From Methylobacterium sp. Leaf108 (lineage in GTDB: Bacteria; Pseudomonadota; Alphaproteobacteria; Rhizobiales; Beijerinckiaceae): 64,000 nucleotides of DNA. Below the pieces are notes generated by a model, which did no database searches, was not told the DNA's origin, and saw only the letters and a program-made list of their open reading frames with translations. Location: NCBI RefSeq assembly GCF_001423265.1, contig NZ_LMND01000001.1:64128-128127 (forward strand), given 5' to 3'. This document shows positions 18,030 to 27,190 of this stretch, piece by piece. The first letter of the stretch is position 1, and each line of letters begins with the position of its first letter. The position numbers and the translations under genes were made by a program.

Positions 18030-18043
18030 GCGGGCCTTGTTCC

Positions 18044-19273
18044 ATGACCCATGAACCGCTGTCGAGCGTCGGCCCCTGGCTCGCCATCGTCGGGATCGGC
18101 GAGGACGGCCACGCCGGCCTCCACCCCGCCGCCCGCGCCGCCCTCGATCGGGCCGAGGTCGTCTACGGCGGGACGCGCCACCTCGATCTCGCCGCGCCGC
18201 TGACCGGCGAGGGACGGCCGTGGCCACGGCCGATCACCGACGCCTACCCCGAGATTCTGGCGCGGCGCGGCCGGCCGACCTGCCTGCTCGCCACCGGCGA
18301 TCCGTTCCACTACGGCATCGGCGCCGAGATCGCGCGGCTGGTCGCTCCGTCCGAGATCGCCGCCTACCCCCAGCCCTCCGCCTTCAGCCTCGCCTGCGCC
18401 CGCCTCGGCTGGCCGCTGGCGGAGTGCACCTGCCTCACCCTGCACGGCCGGTCGCTGCCGCGGATCGTGCCCGCCCTGCAGCCGGGCGCCCGACTGCTCG
18501 TGCTGGCCTGGGACGGGACCACGGCGGCCAGCGTCGCCGCGCTCCTCGCCGAACGCGGGTTCGGCGATTCCCCCATCACCGTGCTCGAAGCGATGGGCGG
18601 CCCGCGCGAGCGGATCCGCACCGCGCCCGCCGCCCGCTTCGCGATTGCCGATATCGATCCGCTCAACACCGTCGCCATTGCGGTCGTGGGGTCCGCGCGG
18701 GCGCAGGTGGTCACCTTGAGCCCCGGCCTCGACGACGCCTGGTTCGAGAACGACGGGCAACTCACCAAGTCCGAGATCCGGGCGGTGACGCTCTCGGCCC
18801 TGCGGCCGGCCGCCGGACAGGTGTTGTGGGACGTCGGCGCCGGGGCGGGCTCGGTCGCCATCGAATGGTGCCTGCGCCATCCCGCCAACCACGCCTTCGC
18901 CGTCGAGGCCAGGGCGGAGCGGGCCGCGCGCATCCGGCGCAATGCCGACCGCCTCGGGGTGCCCGACATCGCCATCGTCGCGGGCAGCGCCCCGGCCGCG
19001 CTGGCGGGTCTGCCCGAGCCGGACGCGATCTTCATCGGCGGCGGCGTCTCCGATCCGGCGATCCTGGCGGCGTGCCTGAAGGCCCTGCGTCCCGGCGGGC
19101 GGCTGGTGGCCAACGCCGTCACCCTGGAGGGAGAAGCCGCCCTGCTCGCGGCCTTCGCGCAGGAGGGCGGAAGCCTGCGCCGGCTGTCGGTGGCCCGGGC
19201 CGATCCGGTCGGCGGCATGCACGGCTGGCGCAGCGCGATGCCGGTGACGCAATGGGCCTGGACCAAGCGGTGA
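18044..19273 (+). CDS. cobL: CobL, precorrin-6Y C5,15-methyltransferase (decarboxylating)
   Basis: Bifunctional enzyme: methylates C-5 and C-15 and decarboxylates the ring-C acetate, giving precorrin-8X. The 409-residue length is that of the fused CbiE-CbiT form. The N-terminal CbiE half has [20 protein letters not shown] near residue 12 and [18 protein letters not shown] near 82. The C-terminal CbiT half has [15 protein letters not shown] near 242 and the SAM loop [15 protein letters not shown] near 263. It overlaps cobE by 4 bases (GTGA) and restarts the plus-strand run after cobK. Confidence 0.95.
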   Translation: MTHEPLSSVGPWLAIVGIGEDGHAGLHPAARAALDRAEVVYGGTRHLDLAAPLTGEGRPWPRPITDAYPEILARRGRPTCLLATGDPFHYGIGAEIARLVAPSEIAAYPQPSAFSLACARLGWPLAECTCLTLHGRSLPRIVPALQPGARLLVLAWDGTTAASVAALLAERGFGDSPITVLEAMGGPRERIRTAPAARFAIADIDPLNTVAIAVVGSARAQVVTLSPGLDDAWFENDGQLTKSEIRAVTLSALRPAAGQVLWDVGAGAGSVAIEWCLRHPANHAFAVEARAERAARIRRNADRLGVPDIAIVAGSAPAALAGLPEPDAIFIGGGVSDPAILAACLKALRPGGRLVANAVTLEGEAALLAAFAQEGGSLRRLSVARADPVGGMHGWRSAMPVTQWAWTKR

Positions 19274-19677
19274 CACACCTCGTCGCAGGCGTCGGCTTCC
19301 GCCACGCGACGCAACCCAAGGAGATCGCGGCGCTCGTCCGCGCCGCCCTGGAGGCGGCCGGCGCCGATCCCGGCGATCTTCGTGCTTTGGCCACCGCGAG
19401 CGACCGGGCCGGCGAACCCGCCGTCGTGCGGGCCGCCCGCCTGCTCGGCGTCGCCCTTGTCGCCATCGCGCCGGCCGACCTCATCGCGGTCGACGACCGG
19501 GTGCCGACCCGCTCCGCCAGGATCGCGGCGAGCCGAGGGGTCGGGTCGGTGGCGGAAGCCGCCGCCCTGGCGGCCGCCGGCGCGGGCGGGCGGCTCGTGG
19601 TGGCGCGCATGGTCGGCGCCGGGGCGACGTGCGCCCTGGCGTCGGTGCCGGTTTCGGGGCAAAGCCCGTCGCCATGA
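19270..19677 (+). CDS. cobE: CobE, cobalamin biosynthesis protein (CbiG C-terminal type)
   Basis: A 135-residue single-domain protein of the CbiG C-terminal/CobE family. The signature [10 protein letters not shown] at residue 5 and the alternating segments around [19 protein letters not shown] and [20 protein letters not shown] fit. CobE is required in the aerobic pathway but its exact chemistry is unsettled. Two starts are possible: GTG 19270, which gives the GTGA overlap seen at other junctions here, or ATG 19252 (MGLDQAV). I prefer GTG. Its stop overlaps cobM's ATG. Confidence 0.88.
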   Translation: MTHLVAGVGFRHATQPKEIAALVRAALEAAGADPGDLRALATASDRAGEPAVVRAARLLGVALVAIAPADLIAVDDRVPTRSARIAASRGVGSVAEAAALAAAGAGGRLVVARMVGAGATCALASVPVSGQSPSP

Positions 19678-20456
19678 CCATCCATTTCATCGGCGCCGGG
19701 CCGGGTGCGGCCGACCTCGTGACCGTGCGCGGGCGCGACCTCATCGCTCGCTGCCCCGTCTGCCTCCACGCCGGCTCCCTGGTGGCGCCCGAGATCCTCG
19801 GCTGGTGCCCGCCGGGGGCGCGCATCGTCGACACAGCGCCCCTCGACCTCGACGCGATCATGGCCGAATGCGCCGCCGCCCACGCGGCCGGGCAGGACGT
19901 GGCGCGGCTGCATTCGGGCGACCTCTCGATCTGGAGCGCGCTCGCCGAACAGACCCGGCGCCTCGACCGCCTCGGTATCCCCTATACGGTGACGCCGGGG
20001 GTGCCCTCATTCGCCGCCGCCGCAGCGATCCTGCGGCGCGAACTGACCGTGCCGGGGGTGGCCCAGACCGTGGTGCTGACGCGCACCTCCGGGCGGGCGA
20101 GCGCCATGCCCGAGCGCGAACAACTCGCCGCCTACGCCGCCACCGGCGCCACCCTGGCGCTGCATCTCTCGATCCACGTCGTCGACAGGGTCGTCGCCGA
20201 GTTGACGCCCTTCTACGGCGCCGACGGCCCGGTCGCGGTGGTGTTCCGGGCGACCTGGCCGGACGAGCGCGTCCTGACGGGCACGCTCGCCACCATCGCC
20301 GCGCAGGTCGCGGCGGCCGGTCTCGAGCGCACGGCGCTGATCCTGGTGGGGCCGGCGCTCGCCGCCGACGGGTTTCGCGAGAGCGCGCTCTACGCAGCCG
20401 ATTACGACCGGCGGTTCCGGCCCACCGCCACCAACCCGGAAGGCTTGGCGATATGA
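19674..20456 (+). CDS. cobM: CobM, precorrin-4 C11-methyltransferase
   Basis: SAM-dependent methylation at C-11, precorrin-4 to precorrin-5. The 260-residue protein begins [20 protein letters not shown], the CobM/CbiF signature, and has [18 protein letters not shown] near residue 78 with the CobM-specific S-G-D-x-S/I-W pattern, then [15 protein letters not shown] near 105 and [15 protein letters not shown] near 133. An in-frame upstream ATG (19629) lacks family similarity, so ATG 19674 is chosen; it makes an ATGA overlap with cobE. Confidence 0.95.
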   Translation: MTIHFIGAGPGAADLVTVRGRDLIARCPVCLHAGSLVAPEILGWCPPGARIVDTAPLDLDAIMAECAAAHAAGQDVARLHSGDLSIWSALAEQTRRLDRLGIPYTVTPGVPSFAAAAAILRRELTVPGVAQTVVLTRTSGRASAMPEREQLAAYAATGATLALHLSIHVVDRVVAELTPFYGADGPVAVVFRATWPDERVLTGTLATIAAQVAAAGLERTALILVGPALAADGFRESALYAADYDRRFRPTATNPEGLAI

Positions 20457-21763
20457 CCCCCGGCCTCCTCGTCGCCGCCCCCCGTTCGAGTTCGGGCAAG
20501 ACCACCGTCACCCTCGCGTTGATGCGCGCGTTGCGACGGCGCGGCCTGCGGGTCCAGGGCGCCAAATGCGGGCCGGACTACATCGATCCCGCCTTCCACC
20601 AGGCCGCGACGGGGGCGCCCAGCGTCAACCTCGACAGCTTCGCGATGCCGGACGCGCTCCTCGACGGCGTCGCGGATCTCGCCATGACCGACGCCGACCT
20701 CGTGGTCGCGGAAGGCTCCATGGGCCTGTTCGACGGGATCGTGGCGCAGGAGGGCGTCACCGGCGCCAACGCCGACATCGCCGCCCGCTACGGCTGGCCG
20801 GTGATCCTGGTGCTCGACGTCTCGGGTTCGGCGCAATCGGCCGCCGCGGTGGCGCTCGGCTGCGCCGCCTACGACCCGCGCATCCGCATCGCCGGCGTCA
20901 TCCTCAACAAGGTCGCCAGCGCCCGGCACCGCCGCCTGGTGGAAGCCGGCCTGAGCCGGATCGGGATGCCTGTGCTGGGGGCCCTGATGCGCGATGCCGG
21001 CCTCAGCCTGCCCGAGCGCCACCTCGGCCTCGTCCAGGCCCGCGAGACCGGCGACCTCGACGCCCGCCTCGACCGCCTCGCGGATCTGGCGGAGGCCGGC
21101 ATCGACCTCGACGCCGTCCTGGCGGCGGCGGCCTCCACCGGACTGCCGGGCGGACCGACCGCCCTGCCCCGTCCACCGGGCCAGCGCATCGCGGTGGCAT
21201 CGGACGCGGCGTTCTCGTTCCTGTATCCGCACCTGGAGATCGGATGGCGCCGCGCCGGGGCCGAACTCGTGGCGTTCTCGCCGCTGGCCGACGAGGCGCC
21301 CGGTTCGGATTGCGACGCCTGCTGGCTGCCGGGGGGCTATCCCGAACTCCACGCCGGCACCCTGGCCACGGCGCAGGGCTTCCTCGACGGGCTGCGTGCG
21401 TTCGCGAAGGACAAGCCGGTTCACGGCGAGTGCGGCGGCTACATGGTGCTCGGCCGCAGCCTGGAGGATGCCGAGGGTGTCACCCACCCCATGGCCGGGC
21501 TCCTGCCGGTGGAGACCTCCTACCGCGCGAGGCGGCTGCACCTCGGCTACCGCGTCGCGACGCTGGTGGCCGGTTGCGTTCTCGGGGAGGCCGGGGCCCG
21601 GCTCGTGGGGCACGAGTTCCACTATGCGAGCGAGCTGACCGACGCTCCCGCGCGCGAAATCGCCCTCGCCGAGGCCACCGATGCGGAGGGCGTTCCCCGC
21701 GGACTGGCGGGCCACCGCGACGGCCATGTCACCGGCAGCTTCTTCCACCTGATCTCGGGGTAG
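20453..21763 (+). CDS. cobB: CobB, hydrogenobyrinic acid a,c-diamide synthase
   Basis: Glutamine-dependent amidation of the a and c carboxylates of hydrogenobyrinic acid, just before cobalt insertion. The 436-residue protein has the P-loop [18 protein letters not shown] at residue 7, [12 protein letters not shown] near 38, and a C-terminal glutaminase domain with [12 protein letters not shown] near 290 and the nucleophile loop [14 protein letters not shown] near 322. The ATGA at 20453 overlaps the cobM stop. It ends the plus-strand cob run and converges on an XRE-family regulator 131 bases away; a small GC stem (GCCGCG/CGCGGC) lies in that gap near 21810. Confidence 0.95.
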   Translation: MTPGLLVAAPRSSSGKTTVTLALMRALRRRGLRVQGAKCGPDYIDPAFHQAATGAPSVNLDSFAMPDALLDGVADLAMTDADLVVAEGSMGLFDGIVAQEGVTGANADIAARYGWPVILVLDVSGSAQSAAAVALGCAAYDPRIRIAGVILNKVASARHRRLVEAGLSRIGMPVLGALMRDAGLSLPERHLGLVQARETGDLDARLDRLADLAEAGIDLDAVLAAAASTGLPGGPTALPRPPGQRIAVASDAAFSFLYPHLEIGWRRAGAELVAFSPLADEAPGSDCDACWLPGGYPELHAGTLATAQGFLDGLRAFAKDKPVHGECGGYMVLGRSLEDAEGVTHPMAGLLPVETSYRARRLHLGYRVATLVAGCVLGEAGARLVGHEFHYASELTDAPAREIALAEATDAEGVPRGLAGHRDGHVTGSFFHLISG

Positions 21764-21894
21764 GACCCCGCCGGACCGGACGAGGGCGCAAGCCGTCGCA
21801 TTCTCTGGGCCGCGTCGTCGCGGCAGCGGCACCGAGGCGGGCCTCGATCCCAGGAATGGCTGAAGTCAGCACACGTCGGCGAAGGCCGGGCGGC

Positions 21895-22353
21895 TCAGGC
21901 GACGGCGTCGGGTTCCGGAGCGGGTGCCTGCGACGCGGCGGCCACGACGGCGGGGACGGCCACGGGCACCGCGGCCGCGGCGGGCTGCTTGCCCATCTTC
22001 GACGCGGTCCGCACCAAGGCGAGCACGTCGCGGCGCAGCTGGTCGTCCTCGATCAGGGCATAGGCCCGAAGCAGCTCGATCGCGCCCTGGGTCCCGAGGA
22101 AACCGAAGGCGTCGTTCTGGCTGCCGCCCTCCTCGTCCTCGAAGAAGGCCGTGACCGGAACCTCCAGCAGGCGGGCGATCTCGCGTAGGCGACCGGCTCC
22201 GACGCGGTTCTGGCCCTTCTCGTACTTCTGGACCTGCTGGAACGTCACGCCGACGGCCGTGCCCAGGGCCGTCTGGCTCAAACCGCGCGCCTTACGCAGC
22301 GCGGTGATCCGCAATCCAACCAGTCGGTCGACGTCCGTGGTCTGTTTAGGCAT
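21895..22353 (-). CDS. XRE-family transcriptional regulator
   Basis: A 152-residue DNA-binding protein with a Cro/C1-type helix-turn-helix: VGLRITALRKARGLSQTALG, then TFQQVQKYEKGQNRVGAGRL (residues about 11 to 55), followed by EIARLLEVPVTAFFED. Residues 75 to 110 form an amphipathic region that may dimerise (AIELLRAYALIEDDQLRRDV). The tail is alanine/proline/valine-rich and likely disordered. The ATG at 22353 is chosen as the first Met before the domain; the frame stays open upstream without family-like sequence. Target unknown; neighbours do not identify it. Confidence 0.85.
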   Translation of the reverse strand: MPKQTTDVDRLVGLRITALRKARGLSQTALGTAVGVTFQQVQKYEKGQNRVGAGRLREIARLLEVPVTAFFEDEEGGSQNDAFGFLGTQGAIELLRAYALIEDDQLRRDVLALVRTASKMGKQPAAAAVPVAVPAVVAAASQAPAPEPDAVA

Positions 22354-22846
22354 CGTCACTCGGCTCAGTCCGACTGTTACGCTGTACGCCGCCCCGGACC
22401 TCGTTGAGCGGGCGTCCATCCTTGATCGCGCTGCCGATCCTGGAGCCGTCCGCCGGTCATGATCCACCGGGACGGCTCGGGCGCAGGATTCTCGACACCA
22501 CACCGGCTTTGGATAACGTATTGGAGCGCGATAGCAATCGCCTAGGGCGCATTGCCTCGCCATCCGCAAGTATCACGCACCCGAGCTTGACCACGAACGA
22601 CCAACCTATGGCAAGTGCGCCCCACCGGGGAATCCTCGAAAGACGGGCGCAGGGACGGCAATGCTCTGCCTGGTAAATGAAGACCTTCAACAATCATCGA
22701 CAGTCGTCGCCGTAGTCATCCTTATAAGCTCTCCGGTATCTCTGGGTCGACATCATGCCACATCCACCAGCGGCGACGCGTCGTGTTTCGGTCCGCGTCG
22801 CTTCGCCCTACCGTGGCCGCAGACCCAACCCAGGAGGGAAATTCCG
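22354..22846. other. Intergenic region, divergent promoter area
   Basis: Between the divergent XRE regulator and the IsdG-like gene there are about 490 bases without a convincing gene. Short open frames on both strands (for example 22404-22676 plus) lack good codon bias or recognisable sequence. The stretch from about 22500 to 22760 is noticeably less GC-rich than its surroundings, consistent with promoters or with foreign or decayed DNA. No tRNA, repeat or strong terminator is seen. Confidence 0.5.
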
Positions 22847-23182
22847 ATGTTCATCGCCATGAATCGCTTCAAGGTCGTCAAGGAATCGGCCGCAGACTTC
22901 GAGCAGGTCTGGCTCGGCCGCGACAGTCACCTCGGGGAGATGGCGGGGTTCGTCGAGTTTCAGTTGCTCAAGGGGCCCGAGCACGAGGACCACATCCTCT
23001 ACGCCTCCCATACGATCTGGCGCTCGAAGTCCGACTTCGAGGCCTGGACCCGCTCCGAGCAGTTCCGCAAGGCCCACAGCCGGGTCCCCACCACCAAGCC
23101 GCTCTACGTCGGGCACCCGCAGTTCGAGGGTTTCGAGGCGGTCCAGACGCTCGGCCAGTCGGCGTCCGACGCGGCCGCCTGA
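22847..23182 (+). CDS. IsdG/HmoA-like haem-degrading monooxygenase (ABM family)
   Basis: A 111-residue ferredoxin-like ABM-fold protein. The haem-degrading triad of IsdG (Asn7, Trp67, His77) aligns with Asn6, Trp67 and His77 here, in MFIAMNRFKV and FEAWTRSEQFRKAH, so haem breakdown to release iron is a good prediction. A strong ribosome site (AGGAGGGA at 22831) precedes the ATG by 8 bases. It stands alone, followed by a hairpin terminator. Iron control is likely from the family role, but no Fur/Irr box is obvious to me upstream. Confidence 0.85.
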   Translation: MFIAMNRFKVVKESAADFEQVWLGRDSHLGEMAGFVEFQLLKGPEHEDHILYASHTIWRSKSDFEAWTRSEQFRKAHSRVPTTKPLYVGHPQFEGFEAVQTLGQSASDAAA

Positions 23183-23264
23183 ACGAGGACGGGCCGACCA
23201 CGGGCGGCCGATCGAACCTGGACATCCCGACCCCCTTCATGGGCCGGGTCGCGACTCGTCTGCT

Positions 23265-23304
23265 ACGGCGTCCGCTCCCGGAGAGCGGGCGCCGTCTCGT
23301 TTTC
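23265..23304 (+). terminator. Rho-independent terminator after the IsdG-like gene
   Basis: A 13-base stem (ACGGCGTCCGCTC, 23265-23277) pairs with GAGCGGGCGCCGT (23283-23295) through one G-T pair, with loop CCGGA, followed by CTCGTTTT. Confidence 0.8.
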
Positions 23305-23406
23305 GGGGGTGCGGGAATTGCGCAGGACAGATGGCAGGTGACGATCGTGTGGATCGATCGGTCATTTTGAAACAATTCCCGGCCCAAGACGGTACACAGC
23401 ACCACC

Positions 23407-24912
23407 ATGCTCCAGGAACCGCCCCCGAAGGTCTATCACCGGCTGCCCTCCCTCGGCGCGCGCCGCCGCGACGTGTGGGCCTCGCTTCTGCCGCGTCGCA
23501 ACCGTGCCGCCTTCCGCGTCGGGATCTCCGGGGCCGTGGCGATGACCGATCTCCTGGTCATCGTCGGCACGGCCTATGCCGTCGATATCGCGTATTGCTT
23601 CGCCACCGCCCGGATCTTCATGCCGGCGGGCACCGGCACCTGGCTGCACATCTCCGGCCTGCTGGCCCTGATCATCCTCACCACCAACATCGTGCGCGAG
23701 GACTACGGCATCGAGGCGCAGATCGCGCAGCGTCCCCACCTGCGCCGCACGGCTACCCTGTGGCTGGCGGCCTGGGCGCTGACCCTCGTCGTCGGCTTCG
23801 CCACCAAGACCTCGAACGATCTCTCGCGGGCGGTGACCGCGGGCATCTTCGTGGCCGGCCTGCCGGCGATGCTCGTCGTCCGGTTCGGGATGGTCCGGCT
23901 GCTGCGCCACGGCATCACCTCCGCATCGGCCTCGATCAGCCGGGTCCACCTCGTCGGCTACGAGGAGGACATCGCGCGGTTCTACGACGGCAAGGACGCC
24001 GATGCCCTCGGCCTACGGATCATCGGGACGAGCTATCTGCGCCGGGTGGCGCCCGAGGCCGACGAGGCCGCGCGTCGGACGCAGGTCGCGGAGGATCTCG
24101 ACCTCGCCGTCTCGGTGATCCGCTTCCTCCAGCCCGACGACGTGTTCATCCTGGTGCCGTGGACCGACACGGCGGACGTGGAACGCTGCGTCGACGCCTT
24201 CCTGCGCGTGCCGGCCACCCTGCACCTGCGCCCCGGCTCGATCATGGACCGCTTTCCCGATCTCCAGGTCGGGCGGATCGGCCAGCTCTCCGGCATCCGG
24301 GTCGGACGCAAACCGCTCCAGGCCGGAGAGATCTTCGTCAAGCGGGCGATGGACATCGGCCTGTCGCTCCTCGCCCTGGTGATGCTGGCGCCGCTGTTCG
24401 TGGCGGTGGCGATCCTGATCAAGCTCGACAGCCCGGGGCCGGTGTTCTTCCGCCAGCGCCGCTACGGGTTCAACCAGCAGGCCTTCGGGGTCTACAAGTT
24501 CCGCAGCATGAAGACCGAGCGCAGCGCGGTGTTCCGGCAGGCCTCGCGCAACGACAGCCGGATCACCCGGGTCGGCGCCGTGTTGCGGCGCTCCAACATC
24601 GACGAGCTGCCCCAGCTCTTCAACGTGGTGCTGGGCGAGATGTCCCTGGTCGGCCCCCGCCCGCACGCCCTGGCCCACGACCGCAGCTTCGAGCGCCGGA
24701 TCGCCCTCTACGCCCGCCGCCACAACGTGAAGCCCGGCATCACCGGCTGGGCGCAGGTCCACGGCCTGCGCGGCGAGACGCTGACCGACCTCGACATGGA
24801 GCGGCGGGTCGCCCACGACCTGCATTACATCGACAACTGGTCGGTCTGGCTCGACATCCAGATCATGGTGCGCACGGTGGTGTCGCCGCGGGCGTATCGC
24901 AACGCCTATTGA
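23407..24912 (+). CDS. Polyprenyl glycosylphosphotransferase (exopolysaccharide initiation, WcaJ/ExoY type)
   Basis: Membrane enzyme that transfers a sugar phosphate from a nucleotide sugar to undecaprenyl phosphate, the first step of exopolysaccharide repeat-unit assembly. The 501-residue protein has four to five N-terminal membrane segments (residues about 35 to 165), a CoA-binding-like middle domain, a fifth hydrophobic segment (IGLSLLALVMLAPLFVAVAI near 320), and the catalytic bacterial sugar transferase domain. Motifs seen are KLDSPGPVFFRQRRYG, YKFRSMKTE, RRSNIDELPQLFNV, LVGPRPHA and KPGITGWAQVHGLRGET. No other polysaccharide gene is adjacent; the cluster at 46.5-60.7 kb lacks such an enzyme and could depend on it. 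Confidence 0.93.
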   Translation: MLQEPPPKVYHRLPSLGARRRDVWASLLPRRNRAAFRVGISGAVAMTDLLVIVGTAYAVDIAYCFATARIFMPAGTGTWLHISGLLALIILTTNIVREDYGIEAQIAQRPHLRRTATLWLAAWALTLVVGFATKTSNDLSRAVTAGIFVAGLPAMLVVRFGMVRLLRHGITSASASISRVHLVGYEEDIARFYDGKDADALGLRIIGTSYLRRVAPEADEAARRTQVAEDLDLAVSVIRFLQPDDVFILVPWTDTADVERCVDAFLRVPATLHLRPGSIMDRFPDLQVGRIGQLSGIRVGRKPLQAGEIFVKRAMDIGLSLLALVMLAPLFVAVAILIKLDSPGPVFFRQRRYGFNQQAFGVYKFRSMKTERSAVFRQASRNDSRITRVGAVLRRSNIDELPQLFNVVLGEMSLVGPRPHALAHDRSFERRIALYARRHNVKPGITGWAQVHGLRGETLTDLDMERRVAHDLHYIDNWSVWLDIQIMVRTVVSPRAYRNAY

Positions 24913-25016
24913 TACGGGTTCCGCTTGAATCGAGCGGGAACCGTATCACCGAGCCCGCGCGGCGCCTGAGCGAAGCCATTTCCGCATCACGAAGTGATCA
25001 ATCGAAATGGTATGAG
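24910..25016 (+). repeat. Dispersed two-hairpin repeat, copy 1
   Basis: Starts with TGATACGG and has a first inverted repeat (GATACGGGTTCCGCTTG / CGAGCGGGAACCGTATC), a linker ACCGAGCCCGCGCGGCGCCT, and a second dyad around CATCACGAAGTGATC ending in GGTATGA. The first TGA is the stop codon of the glycosylphosphotransferase gene. Near-identical copies are at 33125 (same strand) and 42282 (opposite strand); a decayed one is at 51125. Confidence 0.9.
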
Positions 25017-25143
25017 ACCGGATGCCTGCGCGGGATCGCGGCGGTCGCCTCCCCGCCGAGGTTTCCTGTCAGACCGGCGGAATTGTCCGGTGGGAGCGGG
25101 TTTGCGCAGGGTGGCTCTGTGGCTATGAAAGCGCGCGTCCCCT

Positions 25144-25190
25144 CGCCGAGGACGGCGCCACGAGAGGGAGCGCGCCGTCCCCCCTCGGCG
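25144..25190 (+). promoter_or_regulatory. Stable hairpin in the serA leader
   Basis: Arms CGCCGAGG+ACGGCGC (25144-25158) and GCGCCGT+CCTCGGCG (25172-25190) pair perfectly except for a four-C bulge at 25179-25182; the loop is 13 bases. It lies 43 bases before the serA ATG, inside the expected 5' leader. It may be an attenuator or only a structured leader; no riboswitch family is recognised and no U-tract follows. Confidence 0.5.
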
Positions 25191-25233
25191 GAGCGACAGG
25201 CCCCGCGCCTATCCACCCGAGCCGGAGACACCG

Positions 25234-26826
25234 ATGCCCGCTCCCAAGGTCCTGATCTCCGACGCCCTGTCCGATGCCGCCGTGCAGATCTTTCGCGACC
25301 GGGGCATCGACGTCGATTTCCGCCCCGAGCTCGGCAAGGACAAGGACGCCTTCGCGGCCATCATCGGCAATTATGACGGGCTGGCGATCCGGTCCGCGAC
25401 CAAGGTGACGCAGAAGGTGCTGGACCGGGCCGGCCGCCTCCGGGTGATCGGCCGGGCCGGGATCGGCGTCGACAACGTCGACGTGCCGGCCGCCACGGCC
25501 CGGGGCGTCATCGTGATGAATACGCCCTTCGGCAATTCGATCACCACCGCCGAACACGCCATCGCGATGATGTTCGCACTCGCCCGCCAGATCCCGCAGG
25601 CCGACCTCTCGACCCAGGCCGGCAGGTGGGAGAAGAACCGGTTCATGGGCGTCGAGCTGACGGGCAAGACCCTCGGCATCATCGGCTGCGGCAACATCGG
25701 CGCCATCGTCGCCGACCGGGCCATCGGCCTCAAGCTCAAGGTCGTCGCCTACGATCCCTACCTGTCGCCCGAGCGGGCGATCGAGATCGGCGTCGAGAAG
25801 GTCGACCTCGACGTGCTCCTGGCGCGGGCCGACGTCATCACCCTGCACGTGCCGATGACCGAGAAGACCCGCAACATCCTCTCCGCCGAGAGCCTGGCCA
25901 GGACCAAGCCCGGCGTGCGGATCGTCAATTGTGCCCGCGGCGGGCTCGTGGACGAGGTCGCCCTGCGCGCCGCCCTCGACTCCGGCCACGTGGCGGGGGC
26001 GGCCTTCGACGTCTTCGTGGAGGAGCCGGCGACGGAAAACCCGCTGTTCGGGCACCCGAATATGATCTGCACGCCGCATCTCGGTGCGGCCACCAGCGAG
26101 GCGCAGGAGAACGTGGCGCTTCAGGTGGCCGAGCAGATGGCCGACTACCTGCTCCAGGGCGCCATCACCAACGCCATCAACTTCCCCTCGATCACCGCCG
26201 ACGAGGCGCCCCGGCTCAAGCCGTTCGTGGCGCTGGCCGACAGGCTCGGCTCGTTCCTCGGCCAGCTCACCGAGGCGCCGATCAAGGGCATCCGCATCAC
26301 CTACGAGGGGGCGGTGGCCTCCATGAACACCCGCGCCCTGACCTCGGCGGCGGTGACCGGCGTGCTGCGGCCGTTCCTGGCCGACATCAACATGGTCTCG
26401 GCCCCCATCGTGGCCCGCGAGCGCGGCATCGTGGTGGAGGAGGTCAAGCGCGAGGGTGCGGTCAGCGACTACGAATCGGTCGTGCGCATCACGGTGGACG
26501 CAGAGGACATGCCGCGCGACGCCGCCGGCACCGTCTTCCACGACGGCAAGCCGCGGATCATCGAAATCCGCTCGATCCCCATCGACGCCGCCTTCGCGCC
26601 GCACATGCTCTACGTGCGCAACCACGACAAGCCGGGCTTCATCGGCCGGCTGGGTAGCGTGCTCGGTGAAGCGAACGTCAACGTCGCCACCTTCAGCCTC
26701 GGCCGCGAGGAGGAGGGCGGCAACGCCATCTGCTTCTGCGCCATCGACGCGCCGATCTCGGAGTCCGTGATGGCCGAGATCGCGGCGATCCCGCAGGTGA
26801 AGCGGGTGCGGGCGGTGAGCTTTTAA
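25234..26826 (+). CDS. serA: SerA, D-3-phosphoglycerate dehydrogenase
   Basis: NAD-dependent oxidation of 3-phosphoglycerate to 3-phosphohydroxypyruvate, the first step of serine synthesis, and of special weight if the host uses a serine cycle. The 530-residue product is the long type: nucleotide fold with LGIIGCGNIGAIVADRA near 148, catalytic Arg in NCARGGLVDE near 232, Glu in FVEEPATENPLF near 261 and His in CTPHLGAAT near 281, then an intervening domain and a C-terminal ACT domain (VRNHDKPGFIGRLGSVLGEA near 457) that may sense serine. Stand-alone gene; serC is not adjacent. Confidence 0.96.
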   Translation: MPAPKVLISDALSDAAVQIFRDRGIDVDFRPELGKDKDAFAAIIGNYDGLAIRSATKVTQKVLDRAGRLRVIGRAGIGVDNVDVPAATARGVIVMNTPFGNSITTAEHAIAMMFALARQIPQADLSTQAGRWEKNRFMGVELTGKTLGIIGCGNIGAIVADRAIGLKLKVVAYDPYLSPERAIEIGVEKVDLDVLLARADVITLHVPMTEKTRNILSAESLARTKPGVRIVNCARGGLVDEVALRAALDSGHVAGAAFDVFVEEPATENPLFGHPNMICTPHLGAATSEAQENVALQVAEQMADYLLQGAITNAINFPSITADEAPRLKPFVALADRLGSFLGQLTEAPIKGIRITYEGAVASMNTRALTSAAVTGVLRPFLADINMVSAPIVARERGIVVEEVKREGAVSDYESVVRITVDAEDMPRDAAGTVFHDGKPRIIEIRSIPIDAAFAPHMLYVRNHDKPGFIGRLGSVLGEANVNVATFSLGREEEGGNAICFCAIDAPISESVMAEIAAIPQVKRVRAVSF

Positions 26827-26879
26827 GTACCTTGTCTCGAGGAGCCCGCCGGGCGAACGTGCAGATCAGTCCGGAGACC

Positions 26880-27113
26880 ATGTCGATGATCCGTCACGCC
26901 GTTATCCGTTGCGCCTGGGACAACGACGCAGGGGTATGGTTCGTCCAGGAGACCGATATCCCCGGTCTGATGACGGAAGCTCCGACATTGGATGCGCTGC
27001 GTCGCAAATTGCCGATCATGATCCGAGACCTCGACGCGTTCGCGTCCGGGACCGAGGTCGAGCTCGATCTGATCGCCCATGCGCATGAACGGATTCGCTT
27101 CGAGGCGGCGTGA
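26880..27113 (+). CDS. HicB-like antitoxin (DUF1902)
   Basis: A 77-residue protein of the DUF1902 family: RHAVIRCAWDNDAGVWFVQE followed by TDIPGLMTEAPTLDALRRKL shows the HicB-type partial RNase H-like fold (strand, W-F-V-x-E-T-D-I-P-G-L). It probably neutralises the HicA-like protein encoded 77 bases downstream. ATG 26880 follows GGAG by 5 bases; a longer open frame upstream exists but has no family similarity. Base composition is lower in GC than serA, hinting at horizontal acquisition. Confidence 0.8.
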   Translation: MSMIRHAVIRCAWDNDAGVWFVQETDIPGLMTEAPTLDALRRKLPIMIRDLDAFASGTEVELDLIAHAHERIRFEAA

Positions 27114-27190
27114 TCTTGTTTGCGCCCGCCCAGCACAGAAGGATTGTGCTCTATCCTCGCAGGCAGAGTACTTTATGAGGCCTGCGCTAC

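Noticed and set aside
22404..22693. Short open frames on both strands in the XRE/IsdG gap
   Set aside because: No ribosome site, odd composition and no similarity; treated as intergenic.
24910..25016. Insertion sequence remnant
   Set aside because: No transposase fragment or target-site duplication is visible at any copy; the element fits a small structured repeat better.
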